This document shows, one piece after another, positions 1 to 5,809 of a DNA stretch of 7,282 nucleotides (the stretch's first letter is position 1; every line of letters starts with the position of its first letter). Made by a program: the position numbers and the translations under genes. Origin of the DNA: Dehalococcoidia bacterium (GTDB lineage Bacteria > Chloroflexota > Dehalococcoidia > UBA3495); assembly GCA_002730485.1 (NCBI GenBank), contig PCAH01000061.1:1-7282 (forward strand), in the 5' to 3' direction. The notes beneath the pieces were generated by a model. It saw only the letters and a list, made by a program, of their open reading frames with translations. It was not told where the DNA came from and did not search any database.

Positions 1-933
1 ATGGACCGCCTGCTGCGCATAGTCTGCCTTGCCCACCCGTCTGGTATATCTGGTCAGGAATTTGTAGATTCCCTTTACATCTGCATCCGATTTACCGAAC
101 GGGGACGGGCTGATGTTGTTTCCGATCGCCACCTGGTCAAACTCCAGACCGCACGCCTGAGCCTTATACATCATCCACATGAACGCCACGTCTGGCAGAC
201 TGGCGTCAGAGCTGCCCCCACCAACCTCGCTGTGGTCTCCAGCAAACCATACCTGCTCTAAATCTCTATTGGCGGTGCCGGCAGTGGTCCAAACCGAAGG
301 AGCGAATGCTCCCCGCCTTTCATCCACCGACAGGGCGTGGTAGGCATGTTTCACCGATCCGCTTAGCTTCATGTCGTGGAATTCATACCGACGATTGAAC
401 AATCGGCCGATGTAACGTGAGGGAATTCCCAGCGCGCCAACGGTGTCCCACACACCCATGAACCAGATATCCGCAGTTTTTGAATACTGTTCTTTGAACC
501 CCAGGGCGCCGCTGGAGTTGGGATGGGCATCTTGTGACCTGTTCCGGTACATCTCCATGGCTTCTTCTGCCATGTGGCTGTTCTCTTTGTTGAGCAACCC
601 ACAATTGCGAATCAAACCGACGAGGCTCCTAACCGTGTATGCGCCTCTGCTGAAGCCGAAAAGAAAGATTTGGTCGTCGGGTTCATGGTTCTCAACCAAA
701 AACTTGTAGCAGTCCAAGATCTTCTCATCCAGATCATATCCTGAGGTGCCACCCAGCAGCTTCTCCCACCAGGTGCCAGAAGCCCCCACTCCCTCGTCGT
801 AATAGATCTTCTGCTCGATATTATCATCGCCCTGATCCAGGGTAACGTTCTTAAGACGAATGACGTTCGTCGGATGTGCTTGGGTTGGTGTATTCCAGGT
901 TCCATCAGCAAAAACAGCGATCCGTTTTCCCAT
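1..933 (-). CDS. DUF2235-family alpha/beta hydrolase (Tle1-like lipase fold), 3' end outside window
   Basis: I translated the minus strand from the ATG at 933; the frame stays open for 311 codons to the window edge, so the C-terminus is missing. Features typical of DUF2235 are all present: an N-terminal FADGTWN (residues 8-14), YYDEGVG (44-50), the nucleophile elbow GFSRG (93-97, Ser95), VWDTVGALGIP (161-171, Asp163) and WFAGDHSEVGGG (229-240, His234). Ser95, Asp163 and His234 are the candidate catalytic triad. In known families this domain occurs in type VI secretion phospholipase effectors (Tle1) and in many uncharacterised solitary proteins. No secretion genes or immunity partner are seen here, so the substrate is unknown. 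No signal peptide or membrane segment is evident. The start is supported by GGAGG seven bases upstream of the ATG. The gene diverges from the PPOX-like gene across a palindrome-rich promoter region. The family call is strong; the biological role is not known. Confidence 0.93.
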   Translation of the reverse strand, partial: MGKRIAVFADGTWNTPTQAHPTNVIRLKNVTLDQGDDNIEQKIYYDEGVGASGTWWEKLLGGTSGYDLDEKILDCYKFLVENHEPDDQIFLFGFSRGAYTVRSLVGLIRNCGLLNKENSHMAEEAMEMYRNRSQDAHPNSSGALGFKEQYSKTADIWFMGVWDTVGALGIPSRYIGRLFNRRYEFHDMKLSGSVKHAYHALSVDERRGAFAPSVWTTAGTANRDLEQVWFAGDHSEVGGGSSDASLPDVAFMWMMYKAQACGLEFDQVAIGNNISPSPFGKSDADVKGIYKFLTRYTRRVGKADYAQQAVH

Positions 934-958
934 GATTAAGCCTCCAATCACCAGACTT

Positions 959-974
959 AGCCATTAAAATGGCT
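959..974. repeat. 16-bp inverted repeat in the DUF2235 leader
   Basis: AGCCATT and AATGGCT are separated by AA. This is the third dyad in the same 175-bp intergenic region and would lie within the DUF2235 5' leader, 26 bp upstream of its start codon. It could be a regulator site or a small hairpin; it is short enough that chance cannot be excluded. Confidence 0.35.
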
Positions 975-979
975 CAAGC

Positions 980-997
980 TATTCGAACCATCGAATA
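980..997. repeat. 18-bp perfect inverted repeat at the predicted DUF2235 transcription start
   Basis: TATTCGA and TCGAATA flank the 4-nt centre ACCA. The dyad begins at the predicted minus-strand transcription start, so it could be an operator in DNA or a hairpin at the 5' end of the DUF2235 leader RNA. Function is inferred. Confidence 0.45.
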
Positions 998-1003
998 TCG
1001 GCA

Positions 1004-1032
1004 ATTGTTAAATCCCTAACTTGCTTTGTCAA
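1004..1032 (-). promoter_or_regulatory. Probable sigma-70-type promoter of the DUF2235 gene
   Basis: On the minus strand a perfect -35 hexamer TTGACA (1032-1027) is followed after exactly 17 bases by AACAAT (1009-1004), which matches four of six -10 consensus positions. Transcription would start near 997, giving a leader of about 64 bases before the ATG at 933. One inverted repeat begins at that predicted start and another abuts the -35 hexamer. Predicted by eye only. Confidence 0.55.
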
Positions 1033-1058
1033 TTAATACTTACTGTTTAAGTATTAAT
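1032..1058. repeat. Perfect 11-bp inverted repeat, candidate operator
   Basis: ATTAATACTTA and TAAGTATTAAT are exact reverse complements separated by CTGTT, giving a 27-bp dyad. It is AT-rich and has no following T tract, so it is unlike an intrinsic terminator. It overlaps the edge of the minus-strand -35 box and lies 50 bp upstream of the PPOX-like start, where a dimeric repressor could control one or both divergent genes. The repeat is seen directly; the operator role is inferred. Confidence 0.6.
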
Positions 1059-1108
1059 CAAACCAGATCAGACTGGGATGCAAATCAACTTTAGAGGGAG
1101 GTTTAGGC

Positions 1109-1564
1109 ATGACCTGGCAGGAATTTGCCCAGCAGGCACCCGAGTTGGCCGCCTTGGGCCAGGAGAGACTGGAACTTAACGGTCTGGTCATGGTGGGGAC
1201 ACTACGAAAGAACGGATGGCCACGGATCTCACCCGTGGAGCCGCTATTTTCCAATGGCCAGCTCTATCTGGGCATGATGTGGCACTCCCAAAAGGCTCTC
1301 GATTTACTAAAGGACCCAAGGTGCACCATCCACAACGCAGTTACAGACCGCCAAGGGTCCGAAGGGGAATTCAGTATTTATGGTCGAGCCTTCGACATCA
1401 CCAACCCTGGCGAGCGGCAGGAATACGTCAGGGCTTTGTTTGAGAAGGTTGGTTTTCAGCCTGAAGATCGGGAATTCCACTGCTTCACTGTAGACATCCA
1501 AAGCGCCGCGGCCAGCACCCTGGTGGGCGAGGAGCTACATCACCAAGTCTGGCGGGCCAAATAG
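1109..1564 (+). CDS. PPOX-class (pyridoxamine 5'-phosphate oxidase-like) FMN-binding protein
   Basis: This 151-residue protein fits the small split-barrel flavoprotein fold. A short N-terminal helix leads into VMVGTLRKNGWPRISPVEP (about residues 27-45), followed by the strand-and-helix pattern NGQLYLGMMWHSQKALDLLKDP and then EFSIYGRAFDI (about 86-96), in the order seen in general-stress and pyridoxamine-oxidase-like proteins. Members bind FMN or F420 and reduce or oxidise small molecules; the substrate cannot be read from the sequence, and true PdxH activity should not be assumed. The ATG is supported by AGGGAGG seven bases upstream (1095-1101). The gene diverges from the DUF2235 hydrolase across the palindrome-rich region and converges on the thioredoxin gene, with 23 bp between stop codons. 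Family assignment is good; specific function is unknown. Confidence 0.85.
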   Translation: MTWQEFAQQAPELAALGQERLELNGLVMVGTLRKNGWPRISPVEPLFSNGQLYLGMMWHSQKALDLLKDPRCTIHNAVTDRQGSEGEFSIYGRAFDITNPGERQEYVRALFEKVGFQPEDREFHCFTVDIQSAAASTLVGEELHHQVWRAK

Positions 1565-1571
1565 CCACCTA

Positions 1572-1585
1572 AACCAGACCTGGTT
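1572..1585. terminator. Weak hairpin between convergent genes, possible bidirectional terminator
   Basis: AACCAG and CTGGTT form a short dyad around AC, flanked further out by GCCA and TGGC, in the 23-bp gap between two convergent stop codons. The position suits a shared terminator, but there is no clear T tract on either strand, so the call rests mostly on location. Confidence 0.25.
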
Positions 1586-1587
1586 GG

Positions 1588-2028
1588 CTAGCCGCCGTGG
1601 TTCAACGAGGTGGCTTCTGCTGCCAACAATTCCTGAGACGCCCTGGCCAGGAAGTTGGCGTCTATTGCGCCCACGCTCTTCTCAAAGATCGTGCCGTCAG
1701 AGCTGATGAACACAGTGGTTGGCATGGCCGTGACGCCGTACTTGCTGGTGATACTGCGGTCATCGGTCCAGCCTGCTGGGTAGGTCACCCCCAACTCCCG
1801 CAACAGCGCATCAGCATCGTCGTGGGAACCCAGCCCGGTGAATATCCCAATATCCACTCCCAGGAGCATGACCTCATCCTGGAAATCTTCGTAAAAAGCC
1901 TGGAATTGGGGCATCTCGGCCCTACATGGTGGACATAGACCGGCCCAAAAGTTCAAAACCATGGGCTGGTCGTGGAGCGCGGAAAAATTCCCCTCCCTGA
2001 ATCCAACTTCCTCAACCCCTTGGAACAT
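1588..2028 (-). CDS. Thioredoxin-like catalytic domain (TlpA/ResA type), 3' piece of a frameshifted gene
   Basis: The 146-residue piece has the thioredoxin fold of the TlpA/ResA redoxin family. VLNFWAG leads into the redox pair C32-P-P-C35, followed by the helix RAEMPQFQAFYEDF, the strand VMLLGVDIG, and the cis-proline segment TAMPTTVFI (Pro103). Such proteins reduce disulfides outside the membrane, often in cytochrome c maturation; the partner is unknown here. The residue before the first cysteine is Leu, where WCPPC is usual. The ATG at 2028 is probably internal: reading upstream in this frame gives P-D-F-E-V-S directly before it, the family's usual domain opening, whose first part is encoded in the other frame just upstream. 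No good ribosome binding site precedes 2028. I take this as the C-terminal part of one protein of about 213 residues, unless the frameshift is real and a separate product is made. Confidence 0.85.
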   Translation of the reverse strand: MFQGVEEVGFREGNFSALHDQPMVLNFWAGLCPPCRAEMPQFQAFYEDFQDEVMLLGVDIGIFTGLGSHDDADALLRELGVTYPAGWTDDRSITSKYGVTAMPTTVFISSDGTIFEKSVGAIDANFLARASQELLAAEATSLNHGG

Positions 2029-2030
2029 AC

Positions 2031-2228
2031 TTACCTCGAAATCGGGGCAGCAGAGCCTTCGCCGCCGCTGCTGGTGCCTGAAGCAACCCCGAAGATAACC
2101 AACGCGATTATGGCTACAGCGGCGACCGAACCCAGCGCGTATTTGAGCAGATTCTTCTTACGGTCCACCGCAGCCTGCCTGGCTGCGCCAGAAACGCGAC
2201 CGTTCTTCCTTTTTCTGCGATTTGCCAA
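2031..2228 (-). CDS. N-terminal membrane anchor of the thioredoxin-like protein, 5' piece of a frameshifted gene
   Basis: This 65-codon frame starts with TTG at 2228. The start is fixed by AAGGAGG seven bases upstream (2236-2242 on the plus strand) and by an in-frame TAG two codons before it. The product begins with a highly basic segment (RRKRK, later RKK), followed by one hydrophobic helix at about residues 28-49 and a Gly/Ser-rich linker ending G-S-A-A-P. This is the usual anchor of a membrane-tethered TlpA/ResA protein, cytoplasmic at the N-terminus with the redox domain outside. The frame then ends at once (I-S-R-stop), two bases before the ATG of the thioredoxin piece. Restoring one base in the G run at 2044-2047 joins A-A-P to D-F-E-V-S. 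It is unlikely to be an independent small protein. Confidence 0.75.
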   Translation of the reverse strand: MANRRKRKNGRVSGAARQAAVDRKKNLLKYALGSVAAVAIIALVIFGVASGTSSGGEGSAAPISR

Positions 2229-2333
2229 TGCCTAACCTCCTTAAAGTAGAGTCTGCATCCTAGAATCACCTGGATGGCAAACATCGACCAGACTCAAACC
2301 TGTCCGGTGAATATTCTGATGCGCCCCAACGCT

Positions 2334-2354
2334 TAGAGGTCTGCAAAACCTCTA
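2334..2354. repeat. 7-bp stem, 7-nt loop hairpin in the thioredoxin-ybeY gap
   Basis: TAGAGGT and ACCTCTA are exact complements around the loop CTGCAAA. Stem and loop resemble a tRNA-Cys(GCA) anticodon arm, but no D arm, T arm or acceptor stem can be built around it. It is recorded as an unexplained dyad. Confidence 0.4.
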
Positions 2355-2399
2355 TTGGCATAAACCGTATTGTTGGTTATGTCTTCCGGCTTGTGGTTC

Positions 2400-2429
2400 T
2401 TGTCGCTCTTCCAACCACCGTGCTATCAT
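2400..2429 (+). promoter_or_regulatory. Candidate promoter for ybeY and the downstream genes
   Basis: TATCAT (2424-2429), five of six matches to the -10 consensus, is preceded by an extended -10 TG (2421-2422). TTGTCG (2400-2405) lies 18 bases upstream as a moderate -35. Transcription would begin near 2436, about 70 bases before the ybeY start. A weaker alternative is TTGGCA (2355-2360) with TATGTC 17 bases later, directly after the hairpin at 2334-2354. Confidence 0.4.
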
Positions 2430-2507
2430 TGCTTCAGCCTCGGATTACGGTAAATTCGGCCAAAAACTGGCGTTGCAGTTTCGGCTCCTCAAGTTCGGTA
2501 TCTGTAT

Positions 2508-3077
2508 TTGAACAGCCAACAAGACCGGCAGGTCTACCTATCCGTGGATGAACCGTTTTCCAGCAGCATCCTCAGCGATATACCAGACGTAGCGACCGGT
2601 GTAACGCACGGCGACCCAGTCGAGGATTGGTTAATGGGAATAGCGCAGGCGGCACTGGATGTGGCATTGGACGGGACGGAGGCCGCGCAGATGAGCCTGG
2701 TCATAACCAACGACGAGACCGTCCACAGGCTGAACGCCCAATTTCGAGGCCTGGATGAGGTCACCGATGTACTGTCTTTCTCAGCAGACCACCCTGGTCA
2801 CTGGGAAGGCGAAGATGAACCACCCGAATCCGCTGACGGCTTTGAATTTGTAATGCCGCCAGACGAGCTTTCTCCCCTGGGAGAGGTGATTATTTCCTAT
2901 CCCCAAGCGGAACGTCAGGCAGAAGAGCACGGCGTGCCCCTTGCACATGAGTTGGCCCTTCTGGTAGTACATGGGGTGCTGCACCTTACGGGGCACGATC
3001 ACCTGGACCCGGAAGAGACGACCCTGATGCAGTCCAAAGAGAAAACAGCCCTAGCAGCGCTTAACATTTCAAACTGA
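2508..3077 (+). CDS. ybeY: Endoribonuclease YbeY, 16S rRNA maturation factor
   Basis: The zinc site HGVLHLTGHDH is diagnostic of the YbeY/UPF0054 family, with His155, His159 and His165 as metal ligands. The upstream FRGLDEVTDVLSF (79-91) is also a family signature. YbeY is a cytoplasmic, single-strand-specific metalloendonuclease acting in 16S rRNA 3' processing and ribosome quality control. The protein has 189 residues against roughly 150-160 in many relatives. The excess lies in an acidic, Pro/Glu-rich insert at about 93-122 before LGEVIIS and in a slightly longer N-terminus. The TTG at 2508 keeps the expected first strand (VYLSVDEPF), but no clear ribosome binding site precedes it, so the exact start is uncertain; the frame is open back to 2454. 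It is the first gene of the rightward series and ends 81 bp before dnaX. Confidence 0.93.
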   Translation: MNSQQDRQVYLSVDEPFSSSILSDIPDVATGVTHGDPVEDWLMGIAQAALDVALDGTEAAQMSLVITNDETVHRLNAQFRGLDEVTDVLSFSADHPGHWEGEDEPPESADGFEFVMPPDELSPLGEVIISYPQAERQAEEHGVPLAHELALLVVHGVLHLTGHDHLDPEETTLMQSKEKTALAALNISN

Positions 3078-3138
3078 GAATGGTCCGGCTAAACCCTGTC
3101 AGCCCCCAAGAGACCCGATAATACATTTCAGAGGAAAT

Positions 3139-3159
3139 ATGACGGAGAGCCCCCTGTAA
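3139..3159 (+). other. Six-codon mini-ORF overlapping the dnaX start
   Basis: An ATG at 3139, just after AGAGGAA, opens a frame encoding MTESPL. Its TAA stop shares one base with the dnaX ATG (TAATG). The arrangement would allow translational coupling to dnaX, but dnaX has its own GGAG nine to eleven bases upstream of its ATG, and such a short frame easily arises by chance. Confidence 0.2.
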
Positions 3160-4811
3160 TGACCGGCCAGGCAATTACCGAACCTACCGCACCCACGCAG
3201 GTTTATGCCCGTACGTGGCGGCCTTCCAGCTTCAGCCAGCTGGTCGGGCAAGAACACGTCTCCGGAACATTACGCCAGTCCATAAAACTTGGTCGGGTCT
3301 CCCACTCATATCTATTCTGCGGCCCCCGAGGCAGCGGCAAGACCACCACCGCCAGGATCATCGCCAAAGCCGTGAACTGCCTGGACACCCAGGACGGAGA
3401 CCCCTGCGACGCTTGCACCATCTGCAACTCGATCAACGGCGGCCAGTTCATGGACATCATCGAACTGGATGCCGCCAGCAACCGTGGCATCGATGAGATC
3501 AGAGACATCAGGGAGAAGGTAAACTTCTCGCCAGCCCAGGGCCAGCGCAAGGTCTACATCATCGATGAAGCCCATATGTTGACCGACGCTGCCTCTAATG
3601 CCTTCTTGAAGACACTGGAAGAGCCCCCGGACCACGTGATTTTCGTGCTCTGCACCACTGAAGCCCACCGAATCCTTCCGACAATCATCTCGCGATGCCA
3701 AAGGTTCGATTTCCGGCGCATCGGCTCGGAGTTGATCTACGGCCGCCTGGCTGACATCACCGAGTCCGAGGGTGTGAGCGTCGATCCAGAAGCGTTACGC
3801 CTGGTCGCCCGACACGCTGCCGGTAGCCTCCGGGACGCAGAAAACCTACTGCAACAATTGGTGGTCTCCGCCGGGGATGGGGTCACACTGAAACAAGTTG
3901 AAGAGCTTTTGGGCCTGGACAACGGCGAAAGCTCCCTGGAATTGACCAAATACCTTCTGCTGGGTAATACCTCAGCAGCCCTATCCGCAGTGAACAACGC
4001 CGCCTGGAGCGGCACAGACCTACGACAACTGCACAAACAGACCACTGAGCTGCTCAGAGCCGTAATGCACCTACAATGGGGCTCTGAAGACGCTGTGGAC
4101 CTTCCTGATGATGTAACCAGCCAGCTCAAGGAGCTAGTAGGCAATCTTCCTCCCTGGCGGATAGTGAGGGGCCTCAAGGTCTGGGGCGATGTCAACATGC
4201 GCTACGATGCGCCGTCCACGCTGCCTTTGGAGTTGGCTGTGGTCGAGATATGTGAAGACACCACCCCGCCACCGGCACAAGCCGCTCCGGCTGCGCCACC
4301 TGTGAGAACCCCTACCCTTCCCACAGCCACCCGGGCGCAGGCACAGGCAGCGAGCAGACCTCAGCCCGCCCCACGGCAGCCAGCCAGTCCTGCGGGCCAA
4401 CCGGCAACCCAACGCCGCCCCGCTCCGGATACCGCCCCAGTTTCAGAACTTGGCGCAAAATGGCTGACAGCGGTAAAGGTATTGGGACGTCACAAGGGCA
4501 AGAAATATAACCTGGGAGCCTTGTTGCGCGATTGCAAGGCCAACGCGGTATCCCTGGATGCAAACACTCTGGTCTTGGGCTTTTCCAACAAGGCCAATCT
4601 GGAACGGATGCAAGAAGAGATGGAGGACCCAGGCTCACGCCGTCAGGTGAGCGATGCTGTGACCGACACCTTTGGGGCAACTTACGAGTTCAGGCTCACC
4701 ATGGCCAATGGCGGATCCACCGCCAACACAGTTAAAACCGCACAACAAAGTTCCCTGGTCCGCACGGCCCTGGGTATGGGCGCTAGAGTCCTAGAGGAGA
4801 TTGAAGAATGA
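3159..4811 (+). CDS. dnaX: DNA polymerase III subunit gamma/tau (clamp loader)
   Basis: This is the ATPase motor of the replicative clamp loader, which opens the sliding clamp and places it on primed DNA. The 550-residue protein opens with the family motif YARTWRPSSFSQLVGQEHV (16-34). It has Walker A GPRGSGKTT (55-63), a four-cysteine zinc module (Cys74, 83, 86, 89), Walker B VYIIDEAH (132-139), the sensor/arginine-finger segment through SRC (178-180), and a sensor 2-like GSLRDAEN (222-229). After the collar domain a Pro/Ala/Gln-rich linker (about 368-428) leads to a C-terminal domain (429-515) of tau type. I see no A-rich slippery heptamer like that producing the short gamma form in E. coli. 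GGAGAG (3144-3149) supports the ATG; no earlier in-frame start is present. The stop overlaps the ybaB start (ATGA). Confidence 0.97.
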   Translation: MTGQAITEPTAPTQVYARTWRPSSFSQLVGQEHVSGTLRQSIKLGRVSHSYLFCGPRGSGKTTTARIIAKAVNCLDTQDGDPCDACTICNSINGGQFMDIIELDAASNRGIDEIRDIREKVNFSPAQGQRKVYIIDEAHMLTDAASNAFLKTLEEPPDHVIFVLCTTEAHRILPTIISRCQRFDFRRIGSELIYGRLADITESEGVSVDPEALRLVARHAAGSLRDAENLLQQLVVSAGDGVTLKQVEELLGLDNGESSLELTKYLLLGNTSAALSAVNNAAWSGTDLRQLHKQTTELLRAVMHLQWGSEDAVDLPDDVTSQLKELVGNLPPWRIVRGLKVWGDVNMRYDAPSTLPLELAVVEICEDTTPPPAQAAPAAPPVRTPTLPTATRAQAQAASRPQPAPRQPASPAGQPATQRRPAPDTAPVSELGAKWLTAVKVLGRHKGKKYNLGALLRDCKANAVSLDANTLVLGFSNKANLERMQEEMEDPGSRRQVSDAVTDTFGATYEFRLTMANGGSTANTVKTAQQSSLVRTALGMGARVLEEIEE

Positions 4812-5104
4812 ACCGCAACATGATGAAACAGGCCCAGAAGCAACTGGCCCAACTGCAGAAGATCCAGGAAGAACTAGAAACTCTGACAGTTGAAGGTTCC
4901 GCTGGCGGTGGCGCAGTTAAAGTAACCATGACTGGCAAACAGATCGTGGAAGCTGTCGTGATCGACCCGGATGCAGCGGAAGAAGTGGAACTGCTCCAGG
5001 ATATGGTCCTGGCCGCAGTGAACGATGCCGCAACCAAAGCCCAGGAGATGGCCGCCCAGAAGATGGCGGTGGTCACCGGCGGCATGAACATCCCGGGATT
5101 CTAA
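4808..5104 (+). CDS. ybaB: YbaB/EbfC family nucleoid-associated protein
   Basis: A 98-residue protein of the usual family length. It has an N-terminal amphipathic helix rich in Gln, Lys and Met (MMKQAQKQLAQLQKIQEEL), a central GSAGGGAVKVTMTGKQIVEAVVIDP segment (about 30-54), a second long helix, and a short C-terminal Gly-Met tail. Members form small dimers that bind DNA, organise the nucleoid and affect expression; the gene is very commonly found between dnaX and recR, as here. The ATG overlaps the dnaX stop in an ATGA arrangement, and GAGGAG eight bases upstream (4794-4799) lies inside dnaX, so the two are almost certainly translationally coupled. recR begins 28 bp after its stop. Confidence 0.95.
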   Translation: MNRNMMKQAQKQLAQLQKIQEELETLTVEGSAGGGAVKVTMTGKQIVEAVVIDPDAAEEVELLQDMVLAAVNDAATKAQEMAAQKMAVVTGGMNIPGF

Positions 5105-5132
5105 TAGGCCGGGCTGGCAAAGCACTCGAAAA

Positions 5133-5747
5133 ATGACTCAAGAGAACATCTCCGGAGCAGCCCCCTCCCTAGCCCGGCTGGTGCAGGAACTAAACCGCCT
5201 GCCGGGTATCGGCCCCAAGAGCGCCCAGCGTCTGGCCTACTACATCATTCGACTGCCGGATGATGAAGCCTACGCCATAGCCGACGCTGTGACCTCCGTG
5301 AAGCAAAATATCGTCTTCTGCGAAGAGTGCCAGAACCTGACTGACGCCTCCCCCTGCCAGGTCTGCTCCGACCCCAGGCGAGACCAGACCATCATCTGCG
5401 TGGTGGAGGACCCTCTCGATGTATTGGCCATGGAACGCACACGAAGTTTTAGGGGCCTATATCACGTACTGCACGGCGTCATATCCCCGATCAACGGTAT
5501 CGGACCAGATCAACTGAGGCTTAAAGAACTCTTCACGCGTCTGGGCCGACCAGAGGTAGAAGAGATGGTTGTTGCCACCAACCCCACCCTTGAGGGTGAG
5601 GCCACCGCCATGTACATCCGCCGCCATCAAGGCCGCGAAGACCTGCGCATCACCCACCTTGCCAGAGGACTTCCGGTGGGTGGGTCACTGGAATATACCG
5701 ACGAAACCACTCTCACGCGGGCGTTCCAGGGTCGCCAAGAGATCTAG
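5133..5747 (+). CDS. recR: Recombination mediator protein RecR
   Basis: The 204-residue length is typical of RecR. In order it shows a helix-hairpin-helix segment LPGIGPKSAQRLAYYII (23-39), a C4 zinc finger (Cys63, Cys66, Cys75, Cys78), a Toprim domain starting IICVVEDPLDVLAME (87-101) with TNPTLEGEATAMYI (149-162), and the conserved C-terminal segment ARGLPVGGSLEYTDETTL. RecR acts with RecO, and often RecF, to load RecA on single-stranded DNA covered by SSB during gap repair. The presence of recO next in line on the same strand supports that role. The ATG at 5133 gives the expected N-terminus, though the ribosome binding site is weak; coupling to ybaB upstream is plausible. Confidence 0.97.
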   Translation: MTQENISGAAPSLARLVQELNRLPGIGPKSAQRLAYYIIRLPDDEAYAIADAVTSVKQNIVFCEECQNLTDASPCQVCSDPRRDQTIICVVEDPLDVLAMERTRSFRGLYHVLHGVISPINGIGPDQLRLKELFTRLGRPEVEEMVVATNPTLEGEATAMYIRRHQGREDLRITHLARGLPVGGSLEYTDETTLTRAFQGRQEI

Positions 5748-5809
5748 GTCATCCAAACTCTGGCATATCCCTACCCAATCTCTTCTGTAATCTTGTTGGA
5801 GCACTAGCC

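Larger units (their letters stand above)
1588..2228 (-). pseudogene. Whole membrane-anchored thioredoxin gene with a single-base frameshift
   Basis: The two minus-strand pieces read as one protein: basic N-terminus, membrane helix, Gly/Ser linker, APDF opening, CPPC redox domain, about 213 residues in total. They are separated only by a one-base shift at the four-base homopolymer at 2044-2047 (GGGG on the plus strand). The upstream piece has a strong ribosome binding site and the downstream one has none. The cause may be a sequencing or assembly indel, a recent inactivating mutation, or less likely a programmed -1 slip, since the site is not a canonical slippery heptamer. Confidence 0.7.

Noticed and set aside
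1..261. A plus-strand 86-codon frame at the left edge
   Set aside because: It is antisense to the well-supported DUF2235 hydrolase and has no family features of its own.
1..933. A type VI secretion effector module
   Set aside because: Only the hydrolase domain is seen; no VgrG, PAAR, chaperone or immunity gene is in the window.
1032..1058. The 27-bp AT-rich dyad as an intrinsic terminator
   Set aside because: It lies upstream of two divergent genes, is not GC-rich, and has no T tract; a control site is the better reading.
2300..2420. A complete tRNA-Cys gene around the anticodon-arm-like hairpin
   Set aside because: No D arm, T arm or acceptor stem could be matched on either side at the required spacing.
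4400..4600. A programmed frameshift in dnaX making a short gamma form
   Set aside because: No A-rich slippery heptamer such as A-AAA-AAG is present in the linker region; the frame runs uninterrupted to the tau-type C-terminus.
3312..4680. Several long open frames antisense to dnaX (for example 3312-3701 and 3737-4198)
   Set aside because: They mirror the strongly conserved dnaX coding sequence, have no recognisable motifs, and are explained by GC-biased codon use.
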